Below are positions 31,426 to 39,525 of a stretch of DNA of 46,463 nucleotides, one piece after another (the first letter of the stretch is position 1; each line of letters starts with the position of its first letter). The stretch is from positions 247,343 through 293,805 of the forward strand of contig NZ_LN898218.1 in assembly GCF_001457815.1 (NCBI RefSeq). Direction: 5' to 3'. The notes below the pieces were generated by a model that did not search any database, was not told the origin of the DNA, and worked only from the letters and a program-made list of their open reading frames with translations. The stretch comes from Vitreoscilla massiliensis (GTDB lineage Bacteria; Pseudomonadota; Gammaproteobacteria; Burkholderiales; Neisseriaceae). A program made the position numbers and the translations under genes.

Positions 31426-31866
31426 GTGTACTGGTTAATTGCTGCAGTCATACTGGTGGTTCTGGAAATGTTTGTCGGCACATTCTATTTATTGGTCATC
31501 GCCACCGCGCTAGCCACCGTCGGCCTGACCGAATGGCTGTTTGGCACCGGCATGGAATTCAACTTGGCCTTATTGGGCGTGTTGTGTTTCGGTGGCATCT
31601 TCATGGCGCGCCGCTACCAAAAACGCCGCTCACGCGCCAATGTTCAAGTGAACCAGCCTTTGGACTTGAATCAAGTGGTCAAAGTCGAGCAACACTTACA
31701 TGACAATGTTTACCAAGTGCATTACCGTGGCGCGGTTTGGCAAGCTCAATTACAAGACAGCGACGACATCGCCATCGGTCAAACCGCTTACATCAGCGGC
31801 CGCCAAGGCAATGTTTTGCACATCCGTTCCACTTTATTCATACCCACATCTGAGGAGAGCGCATGA
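31426..31866 (+). CDS. NfeD-family membrane protein
   Basis: A 146-residue protein with two to three N-terminal membrane segments (WLIAAVILVVLEMFVGTFYL, LVIATALATVGLTEWLF, LALLGVLCFGGIFMARR) and a C-terminal OB fold (VYQVHYRGAVWQAQL, IAIGQTAYISGRQGNVLHI). That is the short NfeD form, which partners with SPFH proteins. The start is GTG 31426, with AGGAAAGGA upstream. It overlaps the next gene by 4 bases, the usual NfeD-SPFH pairing. Confidence 0.9.
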   Translation: MYWLIAAVILVVLEMFVGTFYLLVIATALATVGLTEWLFGTGMEFNLALLGVLCFGGIFMARRYQKRRSRANVQVNQPLDLNQVVKVEQHLHDNVYQVHYRGAVWQAQLQDSDDIAIGQTAYISGRQGNVLHIRSTLFIPTSEESA

Positions 31867-32828
31867 CTTATTTTCTGACCATACTCGCCGTCGGCATCAT
31901 TTTCCTAGGCCTAAAAAGCTTTAAAGTGGTGCCACAACAAGAAGCCTATGTGGTGGAACGTTGGGGTCAGTTTCACAATGTGTTGGAACCCGGTTTGCGT
32001 TTTTTGGTGCCGGTGATGGACAAACTCGCCTACCGCCACTCGCTCAAAGAAATCCCTTTGGATGTGCCCAGCCAAGTGTGTATCACCCGTGACAATACCC
32101 AACTTACCGTCGATGGCGTGTTGTATTTTCAAGTGACCGACCCGCAATTGGCGTCTTATGGCAGCAGCAATTACATTTTGGCGATTACCCAATTGGCGCA
32201 AACCACTTTGCGCTCGGTCATCGGTCGCATGGAATTGGACAAGACGTTTGAAGAGCGGGACGACATCAACCGCACCGTGGTAGCGGCTTTGGACGAAGCG
32301 GCGGTGTCATGGGGCGTGAAAGTATTGCGTTACGAAATCAAAGACTTGGTGCCACCACAAGAAATCTTGCGCTCTATGCAGCAGCAAATCACTGCCGAAC
32401 GTGAAAAACGCGCGCGCATTGCCGAATCGGAAGGCCGCAAAATCGAGCAAATCAACTTGGCCGATGGTCAGCGCCAAGCCGAAATCAAAAAATCTGAGGG
32501 CGATGCCCAAGCGGCGGTGAACGAGTCCAATGGTGAAAAAGTGGCGCAAATCAACCGCGCTGAAGGTGAGGCGCAAGCCTTGTTATTGGTGGCCAAGGCC
32601 ACGGCCGAATCCATCAATTTGATTGCCGGTGCGGTGCGCCAACCCGGTGGCATGGAAGCGGTGAATTTGAAAGTTGCCGAACAGTATGTGGAACAATTTG
32701 GTAAACTGGCCAAAGAAAGCAATACCTTGATCATGCCTGCCAACGTGGCCGACATCGGCTCTCTTGTCAGCGCCGGTATGCACATCGTGCAAGGCAATAA
32801 AGCCAATCAAGGCGTCCTGAAACCATAA
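31863..32828 (+). CDS. qmcA: SPFH/Band 7 (QmcA-like) membrane protein
   Basis: A 321-residue stomatin-type protein: one N-terminal membrane segment (FLTILAVGIIFLGLKSFKVV), the Band 7 start VPQQEAYVVERWGQFHNVLEPG, core VDGVLYFQVTDPQLASYG and KVLRYEIKDLVPP, then a long coiled coil with repeated Glu/Ala/Lys (EKRARIAESEGRKIEQINLA). It matches QmcA, which forms large inner-membrane assemblies and affects FtsH-type proteolysis. NfeD directly upstream supports the call. Confidence 0.92.
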   Translation: MTYFLTILAVGIIFLGLKSFKVVPQQEAYVVERWGQFHNVLEPGLRFLVPVMDKLAYRHSLKEIPLDVPSQVCITRDNTQLTVDGVLYFQVTDPQLASYGSSNYILAITQLAQTTLRSVIGRMELDKTFEERDDINRTVVAALDEAAVSWGVKVLRYEIKDLVPPQEILRSMQQQITAEREKRARIAESEGRKIEQINLADGQRQAEIKKSEGDAQAAVNESNGEKVAQINRAEGEAQALLLVAKATAESINLIAGAVRQPGGMEAVNLKVAEQYVEQFGKLAKESNTLIMPANVADIGSLVSAGMHIVQGNKANQGVLKP

Positions 32829-32841
32829 TATAAGTACAACA

Positions 32842-32859
32842 GGGCTTCTTAGGAAGCCC
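32842..32859 (+). terminator. Short hairpin after qmcA
   Basis: GGGCTTC/GAAGCCC (32842-32848/32853-32859), loop TTAG, no T-run. It lies only 10 bases before the next start codon and may be a weak terminator or a translational element. Confidence 0.4.
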
Positions 32860-32869
32860 GCATCACATC

Positions 32870-33277
32870 ATGAAGATTTACCACTACCAACTGCCGCTGC
32901 GGCAGTTTTTATTGCTCGCTGTTTTGATTTGCCTGTCGTTTTCTACTGTGCGCTTACTGGCCGCTTACACGCCCTTACATGGGGTGATGGCAGCGGTATT
33001 CAGCGCCTTATTGTGGGCGGCCATTCCTGCCAAATACCTGAACAAAATTCACATCAGCCGTTTTTTACTGCTGGACGCGGTGTATGTCGGCGTGTTTATC
33101 TCGCTAGACGCATTCATCAGCGGCTGGGGCTTGAGCATCGCGGCCTGTATTTTAGCCAGCGTGGTGTATTTGGCCAGCAACCGTTTGCTCACTGGCTTGG
33201 GCGGCCGTTTGGGCATGCAAGCATTTATTGCCTGCGTCATCTTATTGGGGGTACACACATGTTTACAGTGGCAATAA
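32870..33277 (+). CDS. Small integral membrane protein, hypothetical
   Basis: A 135-residue protein with about four membrane segments (FLLLAVLICLSFSTVRLLAA, VMAAVFSALLWAAIPA, LLLDAVYVGVFISLDAFI, LGMQAFIACVILLGVHTCL). I do not recognise the family. It overlaps the following gene by 19 bases; the two membrane proteins are probably translated together and may form a complex, like two-subunit AzlC/AzlD-type or SMR-type systems, though neither matches these by sequence. Confidence 0.65.
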   Translation: MKIYHYQLPLRQFLLLAVLICLSFSTVRLLAAYTPLHGVMAAVFSALLWAAIPAKYLNKIHISRFLLLDAVYVGVFISLDAFISGWGLSIAACILASVVYLASNRLLTGLGGRLGMQAFIACVILLGVHTCLQWQ

Positions 33278-33657
33278 TTCTCGGCCTGTGCGTGTGTCTT
33301 GGCACGTATTACGCCATTCACCAGCGCCAAATCGTGCCAGTTTTGGCCTCGGCCGTCGCTACCATGATTGCCTTATTGTTGGCCAAAACCTTGCCCAGCG
33401 CTTGGCAAATCGACAGCGAATTGTGGCATTTGTTTTGGTTTGGCAGCAGTTTTTGCGGCATGAACAACAACCGTTGGATTACGCTGCGCAGCGTGGGTTT
33501 GGTGTGGTCAGGTTATGCGCTGTTGTTTTGGCTGTTGCACACCCACATGCCGTGGCCGGGTGGCAGCATGGGCAGCATGGCGGTGTTGTCGGTAACGCTG
33601 TGGATCTTGGCAGCCAAACTGATGAACCGCCACCAACACCCGCATCCACAAGCCTAA
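33259..33657 (+). CDS. Small integral membrane protein, hypothetical, overlapping partner
   Basis: A 132-residue protein with about four membrane segments (TVAIILGLCVCLGTYYAIHQ, VLASAVATMIALLLAK, VGLVWSGYALLFWLLHTH, MAVLSVTLWILAAKL) and a His-rich C-terminal end (NRHQHPHPQA). ATG 33259 has GGGGG 7 bases upstream, inside the end of the previous gene; the frame is open further back but would run through that gene. Not recognised. The His tail could bind a metal. Confidence 0.65.
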   Translation: MFTVAIILGLCVCLGTYYAIHQRQIVPVLASAVATMIALLLAKTLPSAWQIDSELWHLFWFGSSFCGMNNNRWITLRSVGLVWSGYALLFWLLHTHMPWPGGSMGSMAVLSVTLWILAAKLMNRHQHPHPQA

Positions 33658-33659
33658 TC

Positions 33660-33927
33660 TTACAGGCCGCTTATCGTGTCGCAACGCAAGCATGGCTTTG
33701 CCCTGCTTCATACAAAGCGGCCTGTAAACCCCTATTGATGGCTTAGAAAACACGCCACGGTGATGGTTTGCAATACACCATTCATGCTCAGCCATCATTG
33801 CCACATTGCGCATCGCCGCACCAACATGGCCATTACCATCTACAGGCCGCTTCAATGCACAAAAACCTGTTACGCCAAGTAACAGGTTTTGTATCACAGC
33901 TCATGCAACCGATACCTTACAGGCCGC
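33660..33927. repeat. Cluster of DNA uptake sequences
   Basis: Three exact DUS (reverse at 33660-33670, forward at 33717-33727, reverse at 33917-33927) and one 10-base match (33841-33850) lie in 268 bases between convergent genes, the densest group in the window. The stretch also has the terminator at 33862-33890 and no gene. Confidence 0.8.
33862..33890. terminator. Bidirectional terminator between convergent genes
   Basis: AAAACCTGTTAC (33862-33873) and GTAACAGGTTTT (33879-33890) form a perfect 12-bp stem flanked by A- and T-runs, serving both strands. Confidence 0.8.
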
Positions 33928-33934
33928 TTAAGTC

Positions 33935-34861
33935 TTATGAAACCGTGCTTTCCACTTCGGTGGCGCTTTTGTCTTCATGCTGTTGGCGCATTTGCAAAAA
34001 GCCGTCCCACATCATCAACATCAAACCTATCCACACCAAACCATAGGTAATCATCGCGCTGGCTGTCAATGGCGCATCCAAAAACACGATGGCCACAATA
34101 AACAGCAAAATCGGTTCGCCATACGTCAACATGCTGAACAAAGTCAGCGGCAAAGTGCGCGCACCGTACATCACCCAGAACATGGCCAAGGCGCTGAACA
34201 CGCCCAAACTGATGATCAGCGGCGTGAATTGCCATTGCGACGCCACCATAGCCAAGCTGTCCGAGAACAACAATAAATAAGCCAAGGCAAATGGCGCAAT
34301 CAACAGCAAGTCCAACCACAAGCCTACCAAAGCCGGCACTTGCAAATGGCGGCGTATGCCAAAATAAAACGGGTACGACAAACAGCAGAACAAGGTAATC
34401 CATGACAGCGATTCCGCCGCCCACATTTCGTGCATCACGCCAACGCTGGCAAACGCCACCGCCCATTTTTGCCATTTGTTCAAGCGTTCACCAAACACCA
34501 CCATGCCCATCAGCAAAGTGGTCAATGGCAGCAAAAAATAGCCTACCGCCACATCGATGCCATAGCCATTGACCGGCGCCCACATAAACACCCAAAAATT
34601 GCCAGCCACCACCAAGGTTGAACCGATAAATAACAGCCATTGCCATGGTTGTTGGTTGATGCGCCCTACAAATTCGCGCAAAGCCGCCCAGCCGCCGCCC
34701 ATGCTCATCATGGCACTGAGCGCCACCAACATGGCCACCATGCGCCACGCAAACACATCGCTGCCCACCATGGGCTGCATAAAATGGCTGTACAAATACA
34801 GCACACCAAATAACACATTCGACAACAAAACTGCTGCGATACCACGGCGCGACACCAGCAT
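33935..34861 (-). CDS. EamA/DMT-family transporter, RarD-like
   Basis: A 308-residue permease with about ten membrane segments. The N-terminal pattern AAVLLSNVLFGVLYLYSHFM, then GSDVFAWRMVAMLVAL, is typical of RarD-type EamA proteins, as are FMWAPVNGYGIDVAVGYFLL and SLSWITLFCCLSYPFYFGIR. Substrate unknown; E. coli RarD gave chloramphenicol sensitivity only by name. ATG at 34861 is taken as start; a TTG at 34870 in frame is possible, and neither has a strong ribosome site. It converges on the DUS cluster. Confidence 0.85.
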   Translation of the reverse strand: MLVSRRGIAAVLLSNVLFGVLYLYSHFMQPMVGSDVFAWRMVAMLVALSAMMSMGGGWAALREFVGRINQQPWQWLLFIGSTLVVAGNFWVFMWAPVNGYGIDVAVGYFLLPLTTLLMGMVVFGERLNKWQKWAVAFASVGVMHEMWAAESLSWITLFCCLSYPFYFGIRRHLQVPALVGLWLDLLLIAPFALAYLLLFSDSLAMVASQWQFTPLIISLGVFSALAMFWVMYGARTLPLTLFSMLTYGEPILLFIVAIVFLDAPLTASAMITYGLVWIGLMLMMWDGFLQMRQQHEDKSATEVESTVS

Positions 34862-35088
34862 GACACCCAACCCAAGCGGAAAAATGAAAAGTTCGATTAT
34901 ATCTTACTCACTTGGCCCAAGTCTTTGATTACTGGTAAATTCTGCATTTTGCAACGCACAATGTTAATTTTTTACCTCAGTTTGAGTATTTAGAAATCCA
35001 ACTCGATTACAGACACTGACACAACAGCATTAATGACATGTGGGTTTTACACTCTAAGACAACAATTTAACTGTTTACTTTATTTTAT

Positions 35089-35104
35089 TGGCATAGAGCT
35101 TGCA
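35089..35104 (+). promoter_or_regulatory. Sigma-54 (RpoN) promoter
   Basis: TGGCATA-GAGC-TTGCA: the -24 GG (35090-35091) and -12 GC (35102-35103) have the strict spacing of the consensus TGGCAC-N5-TTGCW. It points at the small gene at 35144, about 40 bases downstream. Enhancer sites cannot be assigned; short TGACA/TGTCA-type words occur 60-90 bases upstream. Confidence 0.7.
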
Positions 35105-35143
35105 TCACTCTAGAAAAACCAACACATTTTCGAGGAAGCCATC

Positions 35144-35353
35144 ATGAGCACATTACAACTGATTAAAGGAAAGCAACAAGAAATCAGCTTGCATGAGAAA
35201 ATTGCTCAACTGATTGCGCGCTTATCCGAACACAATAAAAAACACTGCTTGGAATTGATCATGGCTTTGGAAGCCGAAGAACGCGTGTTGTTTTTGAATG
35301 CTTTCATGATGGCCGTAACGACTTTGCCCGATACTGCTGCTGCGGCGGCGTGA
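35144..35353 (+). CDS. Small hypothetical protein under a sigma-54 promoter
   Basis: A 69-residue protein with a helical body (ISLHEKIAQLIARLSEHNKK, then LELIMALEAEERVLFLNAFM) and an Ala-rich end (DTAAAAA). No signal peptide. GAGGAAG lies about 8 bases before the start. I do not recognise it. The promoter suggests expression under nitrogen, envelope or pilus-related control, whichever activator is used. Stand-alone gene; no clear terminator between it and recG, which converges. Confidence 0.7.
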   Translation: MSTLQLIKGKQQEISLHEKIAQLIARLSEHNKKHCLELIMALEAEERVLFLNAFMMAVTTLPDTAAAAA

Positions 35354-35399
35354 TTCCTCGCTTTTTCATCATTTCCCTATTGTCACAAATGCCGAGCGC

Positions 35400-37430
35400 T
35401 TATACCCCCAAATAGGCTTCTCGGCTGCCCAACCAACGCTGTAAATGCACATCCACCACCGCACTGTTTTCCGCTATCAACCACTGTGCCACATCTCGTG
35501 CTTGCTCAAGCAAATGCACGTCTTCTTCCAAATTGGCAAAACGCAATAAGGGTATGCCGCTTTGTTTGGCGCCCAAAAATTCACCTGGTCCACGGATATT
35601 CAAGTCTTGTCTGGCAATTTCAAAACCATCGGTGTGTTCGTATATCACTTTCAAACGCGCCTTGGCCAATTCGCTCAAAGGCTCGGTAAACATCAACACA
35701 CACACACTGGCCGCTTGACCGCGCCCCACCCGACCCCGCAATTGGTGCAGCTGTGCCAAACCCATGCGCTCGGCGTGTTCTATCACCATCAAACTGGCAT
35801 TGGGCACATCTACGCCCACCTCGATCACAGTGGTTGCCACCAATATGTGGTGCTCATTGTGGATGAATTTTTGCATTTCGCTGGCCTTTTCGGCCGCCTT
35901 CAAACGCCCATGCACCAAACCGACTGAATACTCAGGAAAGGCGGCCTGTAACTGCAGATGCGTGTCCACCGCCGTTTGCAATTGCAAGGTTTCACTTTCC
36001 TCAATCAACGGACACACCCAATACACTTGCTGACCTTGTTGCACGGTATGACGCACAAACGCCTCGATGTCGTCGCGTCTGCCGGAATGGATTAACTTGG
36101 TTTTGATGGGAGTGCGGTTCGGTGGCAATTCTTCTATCACCGACACATCCAAATCGGCAAAAAAACTCATGGCCAAGGTGCGCGGTATCGGTGTGGCCGA
36201 CATCATCAATTGGTGCACTTCGCGGCCTTTGTTTTTCAAAGCCAAACGCTGGCCAACGCCAAAACGGTGTTGCTCATCGACGATGACCAAGCCCAAATCG
36301 GCAAACACCACATCGTCTTGGAACAAGGCATGTGTGCCGACGGCAATGCGGATGCTGCCATCGGCCAAACCGGCTTTGGCAGCATCTTTGGCTTTTTTGC
36401 GCGTGCTGCCCGCGAGCCACGCCACTTCTATGCCCATGGGCTCTAGCCACTGAGTGAATTTTTGAAAATGCTGTTCGGCCAAGATTTCGGTTGGTGCCAT
36501 CACCGCCACTTGTGCTCCAGCTTCGATGGCATTCAATGCCGCCAAAGCAGATACAATGGTTTTGCCACTGCCCACATCACCTTGTAACAAACGGTGCATC
36601 GGATAGGTTTGCAACATATCGTGTTTGATTTCGGCCAGCACTTTTTGCTGTGCCGCCGTTAATTGAAATGGCAGCGCGGCCAATAAGCGTGCGCACCAAG
36701 CACCATCGCCTTGCAATTTCGGCGCGCTGCCACTGCGGCGCTGGTCGTAAGCCAATTTCATCGACAATTGTTGCGCCAGCAACTCATCGAATTTCAAGCG
36801 TTGCCACGCAGGTAATTGACCATCGTGCAATTGTTGCGGTGTGTATTCTGGCGTTGGGTCATGCAATAAGCGCACGCTGTCGGCAAAACTGGGCAAGCGC
36901 AGCGATTGCAACAATGAATCAGGCAGAGTATCGCTCAAATCGGCTTTGCTTAAAGCCGCATGGATGATTTTGCGCAACATCGGTTGGGTCACTCCACTGA
37001 CAGTGGGATAAACCGGTGTCAGTGTTTCGGACAGAGCATGGTTATCGGCGGCACGGATTTTCGGATGTATCATCTCATCGCCATAATAGCCTTGCTTGAT
37101 TTCACCAACGGCGCGCACGCGCTTGCCCTTGCTCAATTGCTGCTGTTGGCTGGGGTAAAAATGGATAAAGCGCAACATCAACACACTGCCGGCATCGTCT
37201 TGCAGTTTCACCACCAATTGTTTGCGCGGTTTGAATTGCACTTCTTGTAACAATACCTCACCTTCCACTTGCACAGGCACACCTAACTGGGCATCGTCTA
37301 TCATGGTGATGTGGGTTTCGTCTTCATAGCGCAGCGGCAGGTGTAAGACCGCATCCCAAAGATTGTGGATGTGCAATTTTGCCAATTTGGCTTGCACTTT
37401 GTCGGTCACACCCAAATCAATTAAATTCAT
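35400..37430 (-). CDS. recG: ATP-dependent DNA helicase RecG
   Basis: A 676-residue helicase of normal length. The N-terminal wedge domain (about residues 50-150, OB fold) is followed by motor motifs: Walker A LLQGDVGSGKT, motif II as VIVDEQHRFGVGQR (DEQH), motif III MMSATPIPRTLAM, and the C-terminal block TTVIEVGVDVPNASLM with QLRGRVGRG. It regresses stalled forks and unwinds branched DNA. ATG 37430 (MNLIDLG) is preferred; a GTG at 37442 is in frame. A DUS (35941-35951) lies inside the gene. Confidence 0.96.
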   Translation of the reverse strand: MNLIDLGVTDKVQAKLAKLHIHNLWDAVLHLPLRYEDETHITMIDDAQLGVPVQVEGEVLLQEVQFKPRKQLVVKLQDDAGSVLMLRFIHFYPSQQQQLSKGKRVRAVGEIKQGYYGDEMIHPKIRAADNHALSETLTPVYPTVSGVTQPMLRKIIHAALSKADLSDTLPDSLLQSLRLPSFADSVRLLHDPTPEYTPQQLHDGQLPAWQRLKFDELLAQQLSMKLAYDQRRSGSAPKLQGDGAWCARLLAALPFQLTAAQQKVLAEIKHDMLQTYPMHRLLQGDVGSGKTIVSALAALNAIEAGAQVAVMAPTEILAEQHFQKFTQWLEPMGIEVAWLAGSTRKKAKDAAKAGLADGSIRIAVGTHALFQDDVVFADLGLVIVDEQHRFGVGQRLALKNKGREVHQLMMSATPIPRTLAMSFFADLDVSVIEELPPNRTPIKTKLIHSGRRDDIEAFVRHTVQQGQQVYWVCPLIEESETLQLQTAVDTHLQLQAAFPEYSVGLVHGRLKAAEKASEMQKFIHNEHHILVATTVIEVGVDVPNASLMVIEHAERMGLAQLHQLRGRVGRGQAASVCVLMFTEPLSELAKARLKVIYEHTDGFEIARQDLNIRGPGEFLGAKQSGIPLLRFANLEEDVHLLEQARDVAQWLIAENSAVVDVHLQRWLGSREAYLGV

Positions 37431-37562
37431 ACTGGGCGACACCTTTGGACAAATGAAGATTGAAGATATGCATGTGTTGGCGCTGACGCGGCGACTGTGA
37501 AATGAACGTCAATTATATGATGATGGGGATAAGGATGCCAGTTTGAGCGGCATGAGAACACA

Positions 37563-37616
37563 GCGGCCTGTAAACTCGCAGACATAAAAAAGCGCCTTAT
37601 TGCTAAGACGCTTTTT
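37563..37616. terminator. DUS and terminator-like hairpin upstream of recG
   Basis: A single DUS (37563-37573) is followed by AAAAAGCG (37587-37594) pairing with CGCTTTTT (37609-37616), with an inner CTTA/TAAG. The 37443-37882 stretch between the divergent recG and prmB genes is otherwise AT-rich (37680-37800) and should hold both promoters; I see no further gene. Confidence 0.65.
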
Positions 37617-37825
37617 GCTTCCCTTAAGTGGCTGCCAGCGTAAGCCCCGCAAACCAAGCATCTGTGCGATGCGATTGATATTCAATTTTTATGCAAATGA
37701 GTATACATTATTTTAATGTCATATCTATTGCGATAACTCAAAAAAAAATGCCAAAAATTGCATAAAATCCGCTATGGATATCATTTCAATTGAAACCAAA
37801 CCATACAAACACTCTAAATACCTAC

Positions 37826-37848
37826 TTACAGGCCGCTTAAGCTATAAT
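37826..37848 (+). promoter_or_regulatory. prmB -10 box next to a DUS
   Basis: TATAAT at 37843-37848 is a consensus -10 box directly preceded by the DUS TTACAGGCCGC (37826-37836), which therefore fills the -35 to -10 spacer. No good -35 hexamer is seen. The ATG inside this box (37847) is unlikely to be the prmB start. Confidence 0.45.
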
Positions 37849-37882
37849 GTCTGCCATTTTTACCGTTTTGAATTGGCACGCC

Positions 37883-38785
37883 ATGTACACCTCTGCTGCC
37901 CAGCATTTAACCACCCTCCGCGATGTTTTCCGCTATACCGTCAGCCAGTTTAACGCCGCCGAATTATTTTACGGCCATGGCAATGACAATGCTTTTGACG
38001 AAGCTGCTTATTTGGTTTTGCATTGTTTGCAATTGCCCATGGACACTTTGGACACGTTTTACGACGCAAAATTGTTGCCAGAAGAAATCGATGCCATCTT
38101 GGCCTTGGTGCACGAACGCATAGACACCCGCAAACCCTTGGCCTATCTCACCAATGAAGCCTTCCAAGGCGAATTTGATTTTTACGTCGACGAACGTGTG
38201 TTGATTCCACGCTCGTTCATCTATGAATTGCTCGGCGAGCCTTTAACGCCGTGGATAGAATTCCCTGAACTGGTGAACAACGCCTTGGATTTGTGCACTG
38301 GCAGCGGCTGTTTGGCCATACAAATGGCGCACCACTATCCTGCCGCACAAATCGATGCCGTCGATTTGAGCTTGGATGCGTTGGAAGTGGCCGCCATCAA
38401 TGTCGAGCGTTATGGTTTGGACGAGCGCATACAACTCATCCATACCGATTTGTTTGAAGGCATAGAACAAACTTACGACTTGATCATTTCCAATCCACCG
38501 TACGTCGATGCCGAAAGTGTGGAAGCTTTGCCAGAAGAATATTTGCACGAACCTGAAATGGCTTTGGGCTCTGGCAATGATGGCCTTGATGCCACTCGAG
38601 ACATCTTGTTACAGGCCGCCAAATACCTCAATCCGCGCGGCGTGTTATTGGTAGAAATCGGCCACAACCGTGATGTTTTGGAAGCGGCATATCCAGAATT
38701 GCCATTCATGTGGATGGAAACCAGCGGCGGCGACGGCTTCGTGTTCTTGCTCACGCGCGAACAATTATTGGGACAAGCCGAATAA
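37883..38785 (+). CDS. prmB: Ribosomal protein L3 N5-glutamine methyltransferase
   Basis: A 300-residue SAM-dependent methyltransferase. The N-terminal helical domain has the PrmB-specific LRDVFRYTVSQFNAAELFYG and HGNDNAFDEA; then YVDERVLIPRS, the SAM loop LDLCTGSGCLAIQMA, and the catalytic NPPY in IISNPPYVDAESVEALP. It methylates a Gln of L3. ATG 37883 (MYTSAAQHL) aligns with the usual N-terminus; ATG 37847 would add 12 residues but overlaps the -10 box. A DUS (38609-38619) lies in the gene. Confidence 0.94.
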   Translation: MYTSAAQHLTTLRDVFRYTVSQFNAAELFYGHGNDNAFDEAAYLVLHCLQLPMDTLDTFYDAKLLPEEIDAILALVHERIDTRKPLAYLTNEAFQGEFDFYVDERVLIPRSFIYELLGEPLTPWIEFPELVNNALDLCTGSGCLAIQMAHHYPAAQIDAVDLSLDALEVAAINVERYGLDERIQLIHTDLFEGIEQTYDLIISNPPYVDAESVEALPEEYLHEPEMALGSGNDGLDATRDILLQAAKYLNPRGVLLVEIGHNRDVLEAAYPELPFMWMETSGGDGFVFLLTREQLLGQAE

Positions 38786-38812
38786 GCTCCCAAAGTCCAT
38801 GACTCACAAAAA

Positions 38813-38838
38813 GCGGCCTGTAAACAATTACAGGCCGC
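38813..38838. terminator. DUS inverted pair between prmB and the lipoprotein gene
   Basis: GCGGCCTGTAA (38813-38823) and TTACAGGCCGC (38828-38838) form an 11-bp stem, extended by flanking AAA/TTT, between convergent genes. Confidence 0.85.
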
Positions 38839-38852
38839 TTTTATCATCGTGA

Positions 38853-39395
38853 TTAATTGGTCATGCTGTTAGGATTGGTTGAAGCAGCACGATTGAGGAT
38901 GCGACTTTCCTCAATATTGGCCGGAGCCATGTTCACATCAAAATACTGATTGCGGTTATCCGGATTGGGATAGATGCGGTATGAAAATTCGGTGTTGTTC
39001 AGTTTCAACAAAGGCGCGGCAATGTTGAATCCAGGACGACCATCTTTTCCTAGACCCACCAAGCTCAGGATTTTTCCATCATCGCTGATGGACCAATTGC
39101 CTTCAAATACCAAACTGCTGTCCATGCTCACACTGCGAAATGTGCCATTATTATGGTAACGGGTCACCCCTGCCAAACGCGCCACAAATTCATCTTTTCC
39201 GCTGTAAATCAAACCATTGGAATCGTGGATGCTGCGTGTCACCCAAGTGCCAGTACGCAATAAGGTCAATTCAGATGCATTCATATTGTCAGTGGTGACA
39301 CCTGTATCCACTGCCTTGGTTTTGGCACCACTACAAGCCGACAAAGCCAAAACACTGGCCACGCCCAATATCGCAATACGTAATGTGGTCTTCAT
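38853..39395 (-). CDS. Lipoprotein, possibly DUF4822 domain
   Basis: A 180-residue lipoprotein with signal and lipobox LSAC (Cys 21). The mature part has GTWVTRSIHDSNGLIYSG, then VTRYHNNGTFRSVSMD and FEGNWSISDDGKILSLVGLG, a pattern like DUF4822 proteins (T.WVT..., DGTF, G.WS.S.DG..R.L). Role unknown. The stem at 39473-39504 lies upstream, so its promoter must be within about 80 bases. Confidence 0.75.
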   Translation of the reverse strand: MKTTLRIAILGVASVLALSACSGAKTKAVDTGVTTDNMNASELTLLRTGTWVTRSIHDSNGLIYSGKDEFVARLAGVTRYHNNGTFRSVSMDSSLVFEGNWSISDDGKILSLVGLGKDGRPGFNIAAPLLKLNNTEFSYRIYPNPDNRNQYFDVNMAPANIEESRILNRAASTNPNSMTN

Positions 39396-39472
39396 TCTTA
39401 CCTCCTCAACCGCTGTTGCTGTTAATGTGTTTATTCCATCGCTTACTTGATTGTATTTGGTTGCAAAAACAA

Positions 39473-39504
39473 ATAAGCGTCCTGTACGATTACAGGACGC
39501 TTAT
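39473..39504. terminator. Terminator of brnQ, variant of the DUS hairpin
   Basis: ATAAGCGTCCTGTA (39473-39486) and TACAGGACGCTTAT (39491-39504) form a perfect 14-bp stem. It equals the paired-DUS hairpin except that one G-C pair has become T-A in both arms, so the fold stays while the DUS word is lost. Confidence 0.75.
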
Positions 39505-39525
39505 AAAGTTCTGACTCAATGACAA

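Noticed and set aside
32929..33258. Long upstream extension of the second small membrane protein
   Set aside because: It runs through the gene at 32870 in another frame, lacks a ribosome site and gives an unlikely protein; ATG 33259 has a good site.
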